Under the pieces are notes generated by a model. That model was not told where the DNA came from. It worked only from the letters and a program-made list of their open reading frames with translations, and did no database searches. Of a DNA stretch of 45,452 nucleotides, positions 1 through 10,894 are shown one piece after another; within the stretch, counting starts at the first letter, position 1, and each line of letters begins with the position of its first letter. The DNA is from Bimuria novae-zelandiae CBS 107.79 (Eukaryota; Ascomycota; Dothideomycetes; Pleosporales; Didymosphaeriaceae): assembly GCA_010015655.1 (NCBI GenBank), contig ML976768.1:155509-200960 (forward strand), read 5' to 3'. The translations under genes were made by a program, and so were the position numbers.

Positions 1-95
<95 letters not shown>
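1..95. repeat. (TAA)n trinucleotide microsatellite
   Basis: An uninterrupted run of about 31 TAA units opens the window and passes directly into AT-rich DNA. It is a simple sequence repeat. Its full length is unknown because it starts at the window edge. Confidence 0.97.
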
Positions 96-1325
96 GCCTA
101 GTCGTGTAAGATATCTTCTTCGTACTAGGTAGATAAATAGTGGGATAGCCTAGCTAGTAGCGTTAATATTTTAAATTACTATTACTTACTTATAATTACT
201 TAACTAAATAGCCTTTAGCTAGCCTCTCCTTTTTAATCCTATTATAATAAGCTAAGTTATAACCTTGTCTATTATAAAGCTAACCTTATTAAAGTTATAA
301 ACGCCCTTATTATAGATATTATACTTAGCCTTTATCTACTTTATAAGCTTAAACTAGCTCCTAATTAATAAAAAATTTTTATATAAAGCCCTTTACTAGT
401 CGTACACCTAATTAAATTATATTATAAAACTATCTATATGCTTAATAAAGTTACGTGGCTAGTAAACGCTAACCTAGCCTCCGCCGCACATAGCTAGTAG
501 CTTATCCGCTATATTACGTATAGCTACGTACGTAGACGCAAATCCGCATTAATCTAGGTTAAGAATATATTTAATAATTACCTCCTCTTTTAGCTTAATA
601 GGCTTTTTTAAGTTAGGCTAATAATTATATTAGGCAGACTTGCTAGCGCGTTAGCATTATAAAGTAGTTTAAAAAAATTTAAATAGTTAGGTAGTATTTT
701 TCTTAGTTAGTATTTAAGCTTAATTAAGAGCTAATATTATAAAATATATTTTAGCCTCGTAAGAGGCTTGCTAGGCTTATTTTAAGATTATTACAGTTAT
801 TAAGAGTTAACGCATTAATAAAAGTCGGTAGAGCGGCCCGCTTGCTTATTAAACACGTTAAGTAAGATATCTTTCTTCTTTATATTATAATTATTTTAAG
901 CCTTAATCTAATACTACTTTGTCTTCTACGATAAGAAATTAAAGTAAAGCTTATATTTAGCTAAAAAATTAGCTTTATAATAATTATTACTAATACTAAT
1001 TATTTATGATAATATTAGAGATTTGACGCAACGCTAAATAAAATAATTCACTTATAATAAGCTAATATTCTTTTTAGCTACTATAAAGGTAGAGCTCTAT
1101 ATTATTTACTATATAAACGAAAGGCTACGTTTAGTAAGGCGCTTAATATATTATAAAAGCTTCTCTTCTTACTATTAGGTAATATTTTAGCTATATTATA
1201 TAAGAACTTACTACTAGCTAATAAAGCGCTTGTACTAGCACGTTAGTATAAATTATATAATACTAAATTCTTTTATAATTTTTTAATATAAAAAAATTCT
1301 TTTAGTTTTTATAATTTAATTACTT
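96..1325. other. AT-rich, RIP-like degenerate block
   Basis: About 1.2 kb is dominated by TA, TAA and TAG words, with stops in all frames and no usable reading frame. Occasional GC-rich words (for example near 480-540 and 830-845) look like leftovers of a once GC-balanced sequence. This is the pattern left by repeat-induced point mutation (C to T at CpA on both strands) in Pezizomycotina, so the block is probably an old transposon. I could not recognise the family, and I found no terminal repeats. Confidence 0.75.
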
Positions 1326-1603
1326 ATATCGCGGCCGTAATCAGGTCTATATTGGTGGAGATGCAGCGCGTTGAAGTTGGGGTATTGCATGGTGGGGTGG
1401 CGCGTTCGGTGACGCGGCGCGCCAACTGCCAAGCTACGGTACCTACAGATATCGGTGCTTTGCAGAAGACCTACCGACCCACCCGCACAGCAAATCAGAG
1501 ATAAGAATATTATTTTCTCTTTTATCTCCTTATTCACTGTATCAATATCTCTAAAAAATTTATATAGTATTGAAGTAACTTAACTCTATATTCTACTAAG
1601 GTT
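1326..1603. other. GC-rich island followed by AT-rich spacer, no gene seen
   Basis: A GC-rich island of about 170 bases begins abruptly with a NotI-like GCGGCCG word at the end of the AT-rich block. From about 1500 the sequence turns AT-rich again until the 3' end of the DUF6594 gene. A short minus-strand reading frame (1316-1537) crosses the island, but its composition does not look coding. The sharp edges suggest unmutated DNA caught between RIP-affected segments. Confidence 0.5.
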
Positions 1604-2732
1604 TTAAAATTGCACACCTCCTGCCATGATCATGACTTGAAAGGTCGTGAACCTATGACATCGGTCAGCTTCGTCGAGAAAGGTTTTTTCATTGGATAAC
1701 TTACACTGCGACCAGCAAGAAGACCTCCGTCGTGTTGGCTCTCGTAAAGATTCCCAGACACAGCGCAGCGAGCGCATTGAATGCCGCAACGCTCTTGAGC
1801 TGGTCCATATTCGACTCCGCGGCTGCAAGCACGAACGTGGCGGCGACAGGCAGGAGTGCAGCCATGAGCGACGAAACCCAGTACATGTACTTGACGAAAT
1901 CGCTCTCATAATAACCCACTACTGTTTGTGTCTTGAAAAACCTACCGATCATATTGTAGAACGCTGTATAGAGGCCTAATCCGTTCTCTGGAACAAAGCT
2001 TGCGGCAGCGTCCTTGTCCGGAGGTGATCGAAGAGCCATAGTGTCGGGATGTGCACAACTATCATGTGCTAGGCAAAAGCCCCACGTTGAGAAATCAATT
2101 TCGTCCAAGACATCTGTCATATCGGAGTGGGCTCCACGGATGAATTCCCAGACGTAATCGCCTTCGTATTTTCGGGGCTTGGAAAGCTTTTGGACTTCGG
2201 CCATCTGGAGAAGTGTCGTGTCTAGAAAGCATTTGGGATCAATTTCTTGTGTGCGTCAACATGGCGCAGGAATTCACTCACTGTAACGGACCAACTTCTC
2301 CCTAATAGTCTCGAATAGTTCTCGTTGCTTGTCGCTGCGCAGGTCTCTCCGTTCCCTGCCCCTGAAAGGGCTTTCCTTTTCGTCGGCTCTGAACCTCAGG
2401 CTCTCGCGAAAGTCAAGTCTCTCTTGCTCTTCTAGTTCCTTTTCGAGACGGATAAGCTCGTCTTGTTGATAAAGGATGTCACGCCCGTTGAGATTGTCGA
2501 ATCGACGGAAGATGGCCCTCTCTGGACATTGCATCATGTATGCGGCGAGGCGGGGATATCCAGGAACAAAGAGACTCCAATCCGGAGGTCGAGGACGCTT
2601 AGCTTTCTCTTGCAGAGAAATGAGGACGGGTCGGTCGGCTTCGTCCATTACTGACCTGTCGGACTGGGTGTCGCTGTCGCTCGAAGTTTCGACGAGGTTT
2701 GAGGGTTCGCGTTCGGGAATCTGTTCAGCCAT
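1604..2732 (-). CDS. DUF6594 domain membrane protein
   Basis: Three exons (2732-2282, 2221-1705, 1652-1604) encode 338 residues. The introns (60 and 52 bases) have GTGAGT and GTAAGT donors. The acceptors were chosen because they keep the frame and restore the family pattern. Residues around 55-100 carry the N-terminal DUF6594 signature: W-x-L-F-V-P-G-Y-P-R-L-A-A-Y, a conserved F-R-R-F-x-x-L-N and an acidic coiled stretch (ELEKELEEQERLD in register). The C-terminal third has hydrophobic segments (LMAALLPVAATFVLAA and a helix reaching EVFLLVAVF), the usual membrane end of this family. The short last exon completes the final helix. DUF6594 proteins are common in filamentous ascomycetes and their function is unknown. 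It lies tail-first against the AT-rich block and upstream of the cellobiose dehydrogenase in the same orientation, with no sign of joint function. Confidence 0.85.
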
Positions 2733-3168
2733 TTTGGTACTGTTTATTATAAAGGATTTGATAGAGGCAAGCTTGGTAGTTCAGGAATGTGTCTAAGCAT
2801 GCTTTCGGGCTATGGAGGAGCCTTTATGTAGGTACGACGGGCGAGCCAAGGCTGTCCGCGTTGTCAACTGTGAATCCTCACGAGGGCCTTGAATGAACGG
2901 TTAATGTCGAAATCATAGGCAGGATGTGAATCTGTCAACACCAAAACTGCATAGCTGTTATACGTGGTGTTATTAGAGTCGCAGGAAAATGTGAAGGACG
3001 ACAAATAAAGTACGTAGACGAGTCACACATGTGGAGCAGTACGTCACTTGACCGTTAAATAACAGAAAACTTCTACATTGAAGGATATAGTTAAGAATCA
3101 AGGAGGAGTATATACAAGAAGAGCTGGAGAACTCAAGTCATGACTTCACGTCTGCACGAGTCATCTGA
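2733..3168. other. Intergenic spacer, DUF6594 promoter side and CDH 3' side
   Basis: About 435 bases separate two minus-strand genes. The part next to 2733 should hold the DUF6594 promoter and the part next to 3168 the 3' UTR of the cellobiose dehydrogenase. I see no coding frame or repeat, and no distinctive promoter element. Confidence 0.5.
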
Positions 3169-5835
3169 TTATGCGTTGATGCACTGTGAGTACCAGTTGT
3201 TCACCTTCACGCAAGTACCCGCGGCACACTCTGTCGGGCCTGTGTAGCTCTGTCCACCACACTGTCCATACAGCTGTACGGTGGTGCCACTGGACGAACC
3301 GCTGCCAGATGTAGGCGATGACGCGGGCGCAGATCCGGGTGCTGAGGCTCCGCTGCCAGATGTGGGACCGGCTGCAGGTGGGGAAACAACGCCGGTACCA
3401 ATGGGCACAGGAATGGATGCTCCATTGCTTGCCTCAGGTACGCCAGTTGAGGGAGCAGTCACATTGGCTGCTACAATAGACGTTGGCGCAGGAGAAGGAG
3501 CGTTCGATAGAACAGTTCCATTAGCGGGGGCACCGTTAGAAGCGAGGATCATTGACACAGCTTGTTCGGCAACAATCATGACAGCGACTTGTGTGTTGCC
3601 CGTTGGAAGGTCGGGATGGATGGAAGCATCGACGACAAAGAGGTTATCAGTGCCGTATACCTTGGTGTCTGTGTCCACGACAACACCGGCATCACCCTTG
3701 ATGCCCATCTTAGCGGATCCAACGTAGTGGGAAGCGGTTACGTGTTCTTTGATCAGATCAGCGCCGGTGACATTGGTACCGTTGATACCAGTGGAGCTGC
3801 CGGCAGAAAGGAAGGTAAGTGTGGAGTTAGGCGCCTTGGTCATGTCGAGTAGACGGTCCATGAATTTGGTGATGGCCTCAATGTCCTCGTCAGTCTGGAG
3901 CCAAGGCTCCTTGGTGAGCTCAGTAGCACCGCCAGCAGTGATACCCAAGCTACCAGCGGAGGTCAGACCATGAGTGAGGTAGATTTTCATCTGGACGGTG
4001 TTGTTGGCAGGACCGTTGCAGGTGCCCTGGATGAACATCTCAGAGCCACTCGTGGTGTTGACAGAAGTCCAGAAGTTCAGTCGCTGGCCAGACTGCGCGA
4101 GGACACCGGATGCCTTGGCGAACTGGTCGATGGCGGTCTGATTAGGCGAAGTGAAATCAGTTGTTGGCAGAGCGGCCAGGGGTTCGGAAGTCTTGAATTT
4201 GAGCGTGAAAATCACGTGGTCTTTGATCTCAGCACCAACTGGAAGATCAATCCAGTCAGATTCGGCTGGGAGCTTCACCCCGTTGGAACCGGATGCAACG
4301 GTCTGTAGCTGCTCAACCGGGCCAATACCGCTGTTGAACAAGATGCGAGGAGTCGACATAGAGCCTGCTGATAGAATGACCTTGCCGCCGGCGTTGACGT
4401 TGTAGATGACACGCTCACCCGCCGCGGTTTCGGTCTCAACACCGCTGATAGCAGATCCCTCGCGGACCGCGCGAATGACCTTGGTGTTAAGCTTCAATTC
4501 AAAGTTGTCGAGCTTCTGAGCCTCGGGGAGATAGGTACGCACGGGTCCGGATCGCAGACCGTCGACGAGGTTCCACGACGGATGTCCGTACACATCTGTC
4601 CTGGCGTTGTGGTCACCGTCAATCAGATCGGTTTCCGTCCACCCGTTCGCTCCGAGGAACTTGGAAAGAACACCATATGCTTCATCGTTGTAGCGAAGGC
4701 CATCCTCAGAACCATAGTTCTGGCCGGGGTTGCGTTCGTAGAGGCGGTCTGCAGCTTCGGAAACATCGCTCCACTTCCAGCCGGTTGGCCAATTGTCGTC
4801 GAAATCGCGAGACTGGGGCTTGACGAACATCATAGCGTTGACCATAGTGCCACCTCCTAGAAGGCATCCGGCTTGATCAGCTGTGTCGGTGCAAAGAGCA
4901 TTCTCGCCGACTTGGTTAAGGTAGTAAGAAAGTCCAGGAACATCATACATGGTCACGGAGCTGTTCCAAGGCAGTGTGTCGTTGTTCCCAGTGAATGCGA
5001 GCGAAGGGCCACCGCGTTCCAAAAGCAGAACAGAGGCGCCGCTCTCGGCAATTCTTTCAGCAGCAATGATACCTGCTGGTCCGCCACCACACACAATGTA
5101 GTCGTATGTCGAGTCGGAAACTGTAGCCGTCGTGTTCTGAGGAGTCGTGGTTCCATTTGTCAAGCTTCCGCCAGTGGTTGGGGCTGTGGAGTTGCCGGAG
5201 TTGCCGGAGGTTCCTGTGGCCATCGCAGCCCAGGTCTCGAATTCAGCACTTTGGGCATCGGCGACGGTCATACCAAACGATCCGTAACCGCCGTTGTGCA
5301 TGTTCAAAGTGGCGTCCGCGGACGAAGGGTCCGTGAGGGCAGTGTTGGAGTATGCCCAGCTGAGAACATTCGTAGTCTCGGAGAGTACGATTCCAGCTGC
5401 AGCAGTGTCGCCAATGCAGTTCTTGCAGAGGAAAGTGTACGAGAAAGCAGTATCGTTAACCCACGTACCTTCCGGAATGGCAGTCATAGAGAAGTCTCCG
5501 GTGGCAACGGGTGGGTTTGTGTATCCAGTGGCCTTGCGGAAGGAAGAGATGATTTCGCCTTCATGGGGCCATGCAACAACAAGCACGCTGCCGACCATAG
5601 TTTGGCCCAAAGGAAATCCGGCCCAACCTCCATCGTTTGTGATCGGTGCAACTAGTTGCGCAATGAGGTCGGTCGTCGGGTTCTTAGGTAGGGCATAACC
5701 TAATTTATAACCTGATTTGTGAGAGAATCCGTTGAATGTGATCCCGGTTTTCTCGTCGGTGTAGACTGCTGCCGAGAGCTGAGCAACGGCGCGGGACGCC
5801 AGCAGGGCGGTGAAAAGAAAGAGTGAACGGGTCAT
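3169..5835 (-). CDS. Secreted cellobiose dehydrogenase with C-terminal CBM1
   Basis: A single exon of 888 codons. Residues 1-18 form a signal peptide (cut near AVA-Q19). Residues 19-205 are a CDH-type cytochrome domain with the expected axial haem ligands Met80 and His180 and a cysteine pair C137/C140. A Ser/Thr/Gly/Asn linker (about 206-242) leads to a GMC flavin domain (about 245-770) with the FAD motif G-G-G-P-A-G (250-255), and His703 and Asn747 as the likely catalytic pair. A second Pro/Ser/Gly linker ends in a CBM1 (about 853-888) with four cysteines (859, 870, 875, 885) and aromatic residues Y856, W881 and Y882. The family oxidises cellobiose and cello-oligosaccharides to lactones and passes electrons through the haem to lytic polysaccharide monooxygenases. 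The layout matches ascomycete class IIA. The segment after the GGGT motif ([11 protein letters not shown]) departs from the typical N-A-G-L-x-W-K-P pattern, so the substrate is not certain. No LPMO gene lies in the window. Confidence 0.93.
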   Translation of the reverse strand: MTRSLFLFTALLASRAVAQLSAAVYTDEKTGITFNGFSHKSGYKLGYALPKNPTTDLIAQLVAPITNDGGWAGFPLGQTMVGSVLVVAWPHEGEIISSFRKATGYTNPPVATGDFSMTAIPEGTWVNDTAFSYTFLCKNCIGDTAAAGIVLSETTNVLSWAYSNTALTDPSSADATLNMHNGGYGSFGMTVADAQSAEFETWAAMATGTSGNSGNSTAPTTGGSLTNGTTTPQNTTATVSDSTYDYIVCGGGPAGIIAAERIAESGASVLLLERGGPSLAFTGNNDTLPWNSSVTMYDVPGLSYYLNQVGENALCTDTADQAGCLLGGGTMVNAMMFVKPQSRDFDDNWPTGWKWSDVSEAADRLYERNPGQNYGSEDGLRYNDEAYGVLSKFLGANGWTETDLIDGDHNARTDVYGHPSWNLVDGLRSGPVRTYLPEAQKLDNFELKLNTKVIRAVREGSAISGVETETAAGERVIYNVNAGGKVILSAGSMSTPRILFNSGIGPVEQLQTVASGSNGVKLPAESDWIDLPVGAEIKDHVIFTLKFKTSEPLAALPTTDFTSPNQTAIDQFAKASGVLAQSGQRLNFWTSVNTTSGSEMFIQGTCNGPANNTVQMKIYLTHGLTSAGSLGITAGGATELTKEPWLQTDEDIEAITKFMDRLLDMTKAPNSTLTFLSAGSSTGINGTNVTGADLIKEHVTASHYVGSAKMGIKGDAGVVVDTDTKVYGTDNLFVVDASIHPDLPTGNTQVAVMIVAEQAVSMILASNGAPANGTVLSNAPSPAPTSIVAANVTAPSTGVPEASNGASIPVPIGTGVVSPPAAGPTSGSGASAPGSAPASSPTSGSGSSSGTTVQLYGQCGGQSYTGPTECAAGTCVKVNNWYSQCINA

Positions 5836-6757
5836 CGTGCCTTAAATGTAAATGAATGTGCGGCACGGCCAAAAAACGAATGAAACTGCCTTCAAGGCAA
5901 AAAAAGAATGAAGTTGTAAAGAACGAAGGTAAGCTACGGGCTGATGCAGAGGGCTTTCGTGGCATTGGCTATCTTATGTAGTCTTGCTCCAGACATTAGT
6001 GGTGTGGGTCTCTACAATCTCGAAATCGGCAGAAAGGCAGCCAAACACGGCTCCCTGGATGCCGCTGACGTTTGATGGGTGCTGTTATCCATGCGACCCA
6101 TCATCCTGGCGCAAAACGGTCCAGCATCTTGGTTCGGTTCAACTTCGGAAACGTTGACAGAGATGAGGTCCGCCATAGTGGACCCGTCCCATGTTAAATG
6201 GCGACGCCAAGTTTGAGGGCGCGAAAAACTGGTGTACATTAGTCCGCATTCAGGTGGTTGTTGTTGTTTCAAGATGCTCGGAGTGTCTGGAACCGCTCGG
6301 GCGTTTCGAAACCTCAACAGCAGGAATAGAATTTTTGCCTTTCTGCGCCGAACGTGTCGGATGGCGCTGGGATTAAGGTGCTGGCAGATCGAGATACCGT
6401 TGGTGAAGGAAATCGGTGTGTTCAAATGTACGCAGATACCATGACGGCGATGCTGATAAAGGCACGTGTAGACTGCCACCTGCGGTGATCTCTCCAAATG
6501 AAGCTCCGAGGTCGATGGTGGCTCGCGTTTTTATTCGATATCAGTACGCCGTAGACGCGCGATAGCATGAATTCGATAGCAAAAGTTGTGGAGAGAAATG
6601 GTAGAGGTCGGAAATATAGGGTCAAAAAGTGGGTTGGCGTCTGAGGTGGAGCTGACCTCGGCTCGAGGCAGTTCACGCCTCCTTGCCCCAACAGTTGCTA
6701 CTATCCCTTTACTCATCAACAGCATCAGTTTATGAGGAAGCAATGGCATCGCCCATT
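5836..6757. other. CDH upstream region, no supported gene
   Basis: About 0.9 kb upstream of the cellobiose dehydrogenase start. A-rich and T-rich runs (5870-5915) lie just before its ATG, as is common in fungal leaders. Minus-strand open stretches at 6012-6497 and 6531-6749 have no recognisable motif, start context or splice structure, so I do not call them genes. Confidence 0.45.
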
Positions 6758-7266
6758 CTATTTGCCCTTAGACACATAGAACACCCATGGTCCGTCTTCC
6801 AGCAAGCTGGATTCGCCGTAAGCAGGAACCAGGAACGCGCGGTTTAGAGTACACCCAAGTCGCCTATACATTCTTCCACATACCTGGGTATTGTTCCTAG
6901 GAGCTGAGGAACCAAGATCGTTCCTCGCACCATCCGCAATGCCCTTAATAGGATACTTGTAGATGCGACTTTGGAACTTTGGGATGTTGAAATTTTGTCG
7001 CTTTTGCGCAGACATCGGGGGGCCACTTGCTACTATAAGTAGGCATTGGTTTTGGCCGGGGTCTCTATCGCAGCAGTGGAAGGTAAAGCGATTGTGGTTG
7101 TCTGTCCATAATGATTGGACTCCAAGCTGACCCACAGGATTCGATCAAGTTCTTCCTCCGCTTCGACATCATTGGCGTAGAGACGTGCGGTCGGACCCAT
7201 CCAGCCACCAGACGCGATTGTGAGCGCGGTGGTTGAAATCATCATATGCTCCGGTGAAGAGTTCAA
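6758..7266 (-). pseudogene. Possible broken coding region, unknown family
   Basis: Two minus-strand frames overlap here. The upstream one (7266-7033) starts with an ATG and has a plausible protein composition until two adjacent stops at about 7035. A second frame (7135-6758) then looks coding to its end at 6758 (segments such as RIYKYPIKGIADGARNDLG and LEDGPWVFYVSKGK). No good intron joins them. The join point near 7030-7060 is better explained by a one-base indel than by splicing. I do not recognise the family. It may be a decayed gene, or the match in appearance may be chance. Confidence 0.3.
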
Positions 7267-8108
7267 CTTTGGAGCTTCGCGAGCTTCGTGAAGCCGCCCG
7301 GTGAGGAGTTCATTGTGGCGAGAGCTTTCAGTGTCGGTCTCGCGAGAAAGTACACTGCAGTTTGAAAAGTACGGCGAACACTCAACAAATGCATGAAGAA
7401 GACCAGAATAGCCGCTGAGAACCAGGATAGCCTGTTGGTGCCAGATGTCTCTTACAAAGTAAGTTTGATGTATCCGGGCCTTACCATAAGATTCGTTCAG
7501 TTCATATGCTACCTTTTTCTACTGACATTAGATATTGGCACAAGCTGGATGGGGTCGGGATAGGGAGGTTTATTATCATTGACGAGTGCTTCCTGTTCAC
7601 CTCAATCTTCTTCATCTTCCTGTTATGGATTACTACAGCCTGATCACTGTTGCTGTGTTACGGTTGCCCGAGCACCGAGTGTATCCTAAATCTTCCGGCG
7701 ACTCAGAGTGCAACGCGATAGCAGTGTTTCTGTTTAAGGCAGCGACTCAACCTTTCATATTTTGTCCCAAGAGAGACATTTGCTTTCAACATTCACTTTC
7801 GCTCAGGCCTTGCTCGTCTGACTTTTTCCCGGCAAAGCTTGCCGCAGCGCTTCATCAGCCACCTATCAAGAACACCGCCAAACAAGCTCGTGTTGATAAA
7901 CACCTTGCCTCTCGCACCCTCTTCCTCGGTTCACACTACGGAACTCAGCTTCACTTATCACTCGAATAAGGCGTTGCGGCGGCAACGTCACTATTCAGTC
8001 GTTCCTTCCCTTCCAAGGTTCGATACTGCGTACTATCAAACCTCATACGCCACAAATTCTTTCTATTTTCGCACGCTCGCTGCTCTTGGGTGAAGGTCGT
8101 TAGACGCC
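7267..8108. other. Upstream region and probable 5' leader of the 8109 gene
   Basis: About 0.84 kb with no supported gene. From about 7580 the plus strand becomes pyrimidine-rich with many CTTC and TCAC words, as expected for a fungal promoter or 5' UTR leading to the ATG at 8109. Short ATG frames at 7586 and 7839 would be upstream ORFs if transcription starts this far back. Confidence 0.4.
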
Positions 8109-9045
8109 ATGGACTCAAACCTTACGGAGTTCTTGTTTCTATCAGCTCTAGTTCTTCTACTGACTCTCCTACTTTACATTAAGCCGGATAATCCCCTATT
8201 TCCGATAGTTCTACTTACTCTGATGGCTCTCCTCTCGCTTTACGTGGCAATAATTTACCTAGTAATGCTCCGTTCTGAGTTGGATGTACTGGTCAATAAA
8301 GCGCGTCTGGTTCTTGGAAAATTTCGGTTGCCCGGCAGTGGAGCTATTGCTACCGAAAACTCAGTCAGCAAAGCACCTTGGGCACCATTCAGATTTATGG
8401 ATCTATCACCTGGTAAGCTACTTCTATTCTAAACAAATACTTGTCGAAGCTGATGCTAATCCATCTATAGAACTCCGCAACCGTGTCTACCACTTCGCAA
8501 GCCACCATGACGACCGTCGGACCTACAAGCGCTGCACTTTCGTCAAACACATAAGCAAGGACGAACCCGGCTTGGGAGAAGTGAGCTGCACCGAGAAAAC
8601 TTATTATGTAGGTGACTTCTGGAACCACTCGCACGTGTGCCGTACAATTCGAAACGAATTCCGGCCTCTGTACCTGAAGAACACACCGATCCGACTCGCA
8701 TATTGGCAGGTCGACGATTACCTCGATAAGGTTATCCTGGATGGTTTGGACGATCACACGAAGGCCGTGGGCAATATTGTCATCGAGCTTGGAGCCCAGG
8801 CAATATATGCACGTGCGGAGCGGCGGTTCGACTCCGAGCGGCTCGACCAGCTCGACATCGAGCTTGACCCGGAGGAAATACTTGCATGTGGGGTGCGGCG
8901 GTTCGACTTCACTCGCCTTCTTTCCCTCTACAGGATCGCACCAGAGCTGGCTGTCAGTGGTGAGGTGACGATTAGCGGTAGAGACCCGTGGACCTCTGCT
9001 TTCAATATGGTCTTCGACACTGAGCGCGGCAGCTTTCCGAGGTGA
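8109..9045 (+). CDS. Two-helix membrane protein with F-box-like motif
   Basis: Two exons (8109-8412 and 8471-9045) encode 292 residues. The 58-base intron has a GTAAGC donor, a GCTGATGCTAAT branch region and a CTATAG acceptor. Splicing creates the continuous motif MDLSPELRNRVYHFA at about residues 97-111, which resembles the opening helix of fungal F-box/2EXR-type proteins (L-P-x-E-L-R-N-x-I-Y). Ahead of it are two strongly hydrophobic helices (about residues 6-24 and 29-52), so the protein should be membrane anchored. That is unusual for this motif class. The rest matches no family I can name. The TGA at 9043-9045 lies in a frame that stays open and coding-like for 80 more codons, so the listed end may be a premature stop. 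Function is unknown; a substrate adaptor role is only a guess from the motif. Confidence 0.6.
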
Positions 9046-9288
9046 ATACAATTCATCGACACAGAGGTCGAACGTGTCGAGTACGATGTGTTCGGGGCGA
9101 CCGTCGTGTTCACTCTTCGGACTGCGCATGATCGATGTTACAAGAGTTGCATTCTGTGCAACAATAAAACAGTGGATGCTGGCTTGGAGGAGATGGAATG
9201 GGCGGGTGCAGACTTTTGGTTGGGCCCGTGGATGATGAAAATCGATCCGTGTCCGGAGTGGATGAAGAAGTTCGGCTACTGTGGTTAA
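9046..9288 (+). pseudogene. In-frame extension beyond the TGA of the 8109 gene
   Basis: Directly after the TGA the same frame continues for 80 codons to a TAA at 9286-9288. Its composition looks like real protein (for example EVERVEYDVFGATVVFTL, then a Cys/Trp-rich tail ending KKFGYCG). With this extension the protein would be about 373 residues. A single C-to-T change in a CGA arginine codon would produce the TGA. No intron of workable length removes it. It may therefore be the separated 3' end of a truncated gene, or a natural read-through region. Confidence 0.4.
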
Positions 9289-10894
9289 CGTCGCGACAAC
9301 CCTCCGCGTCATCATTGGTCTGTAATGAAAGGGCCTTGGCTATCACGCGTTTTTGTAGGAAAAATGAAGTCAATATAACCCTTTGGGAGGAACACTGATA
9401 GACGTGTACCTAAAAACTACAATCTCGTCAAAAGAATCAGACGGCGAGGTGGTCACAACATTTTTCTACGGCTCCTTTGCGAGCCCTATAGATGTATCCC
9501 ACACGCTACATAAATACCTTAATACTAGATCTTATTGAATTAATAACTACTACTGCACAGGTGCCTACAGACCCGTGCGATAACTACCTAGAGAACAGAT
9601 CTCGTCAAAACCAAAACCAACCCTCTCTATCCAGCTAATCCTCAGTTATGAACACCCTTACGTACCTTACCAACCATATCATGTCTATGCCCAGATGCCC
9701 TCCCATCAAAAAGCGCACGATTTTAGCCTAATAACCTAAATTATCTATACTAAGCACTTCTTCTCGTTACAACACCTTTATCGGTGACGGGAAGGCGAAC
9801 CCCTACATGGCCAATCGATCACGTTTATAATCCCTGTGTATCATATAGAATTTATTATGCACGAGCGGCAGCCAGCTTACCTTCACATACCCAACCTCGC
9901 CTCCCCATCGACACTTGATTTTAATATAGCTGCACTAAAAGATTTTCGTCAGTAACATAGTTATGATGGCTACTAATCCTGTTAGCTGGAGCTTTATATC
10001 CTGACATCTACTCCACCTCAACAACACCGTACCACTCAGCCGCCATCTCATCGCATCTCCCTCGCCAAATTCCCTCACCCCCAATTCAGGTACAACCCAC
10101 AGCACGGATTCGAAAGTAACCCTAAATATGCAACCTCGTACTCCACCGACTCTACATTATGGTTATAAATACTACTTCCTCGGTACGCCGCCACCCAACG
10201 GGGCTTCACAACGCCGCGCCCACGTCAGTAACCCAACGCGACGATTAGCATCTCAACTTCGACTCAGCAACTCTGGTAGCGAGAAAAATAAACCGCTAGG
10301 TACAAATGCGGGAGGGGTTGTACACCAGAAATTCCAGAGTTACCTACCCAACACGTAACCCAATGCTCTGCATGCGGTTGGGAATGTCTCATCCCACGCT
10401 GCAAAGAGCGTTGTTATCGCTACCAGCAATACAACATCGACCCAATTCCACATGTCAAAATTCCTATACGCGAGAGTTAGCCATCCATGGACCTAGAGCG
10501 TTGTCTTCAAAACGGCTTGATAAATCTTTGCCTCAACAGCTTTTGTTCAACGCCATCACTGTATCAACACTCCTAGAAGGCAATCCAGACGTGGTTCTTA
10601 TTACTGAAAGATCTCTGCCTCGGGGAGAGCATGATTATGAGGGAAATGGGTGATTGTGTATCAAGCTAGCAGCCCTAATTGCGCCCCGAAATGCAGCACG
10701 ATGAAAGCAAATAGCTCTTTCCGACAGATACAACAGCCTTCAAAATCCACCAAAGCCACCATCGCTGACCCTAGCCGTCACCCGTACGCAAAAGGCAAGC
10801 CGGGGAAAAGGTATCGTATCTACTGAAGCAAGACCGCCGCAATTTCCGTTAACAAAGCACGCCAATTTTCTGTTAGAACAAGATAGGCGAATAT
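9289..10894. other. Gene-poor interval, nothing recognised
   Basis: About 1.6 kb without a supportable gene. The part from 9400 to 10100 is moderately AT-rich with many CCTA and TACC words. Plus-strand open stretches at 10128-10358 and 10306-10653 have no motif, no splice structure and no codon pattern like the neighbours. The end of the interval is the 3' side of the STE7-type gene. Confidence 0.45.

Noticed and set aside
1..1325. Possible CRISPR or subtelomeric array at the left edge
   Set aside because: The only regular repeat is a TAA microsatellite; no spacer structure and no TTAGGG telomere repeats are present.
4873..5655. A 260-codon plus-strand frame opposite the cellobiose dehydrogenase
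   Set aside because: It is a shadow of a GC-rich, well-supported gene and shows no motif.
9041..9064. A GT...AG pair that would splice out the TGA at 9043
   Set aside because: The interval is only about 24 bases, too short for a fungal spliceosomal intron.
8395..9315. A 306-codon open frame antisense to the F-box-like gene
   Set aside because: The sense frame gains a recognisable motif from a clean intron; the antisense frame has no motif, and its openness mirrors the codon bias of the sense strand.
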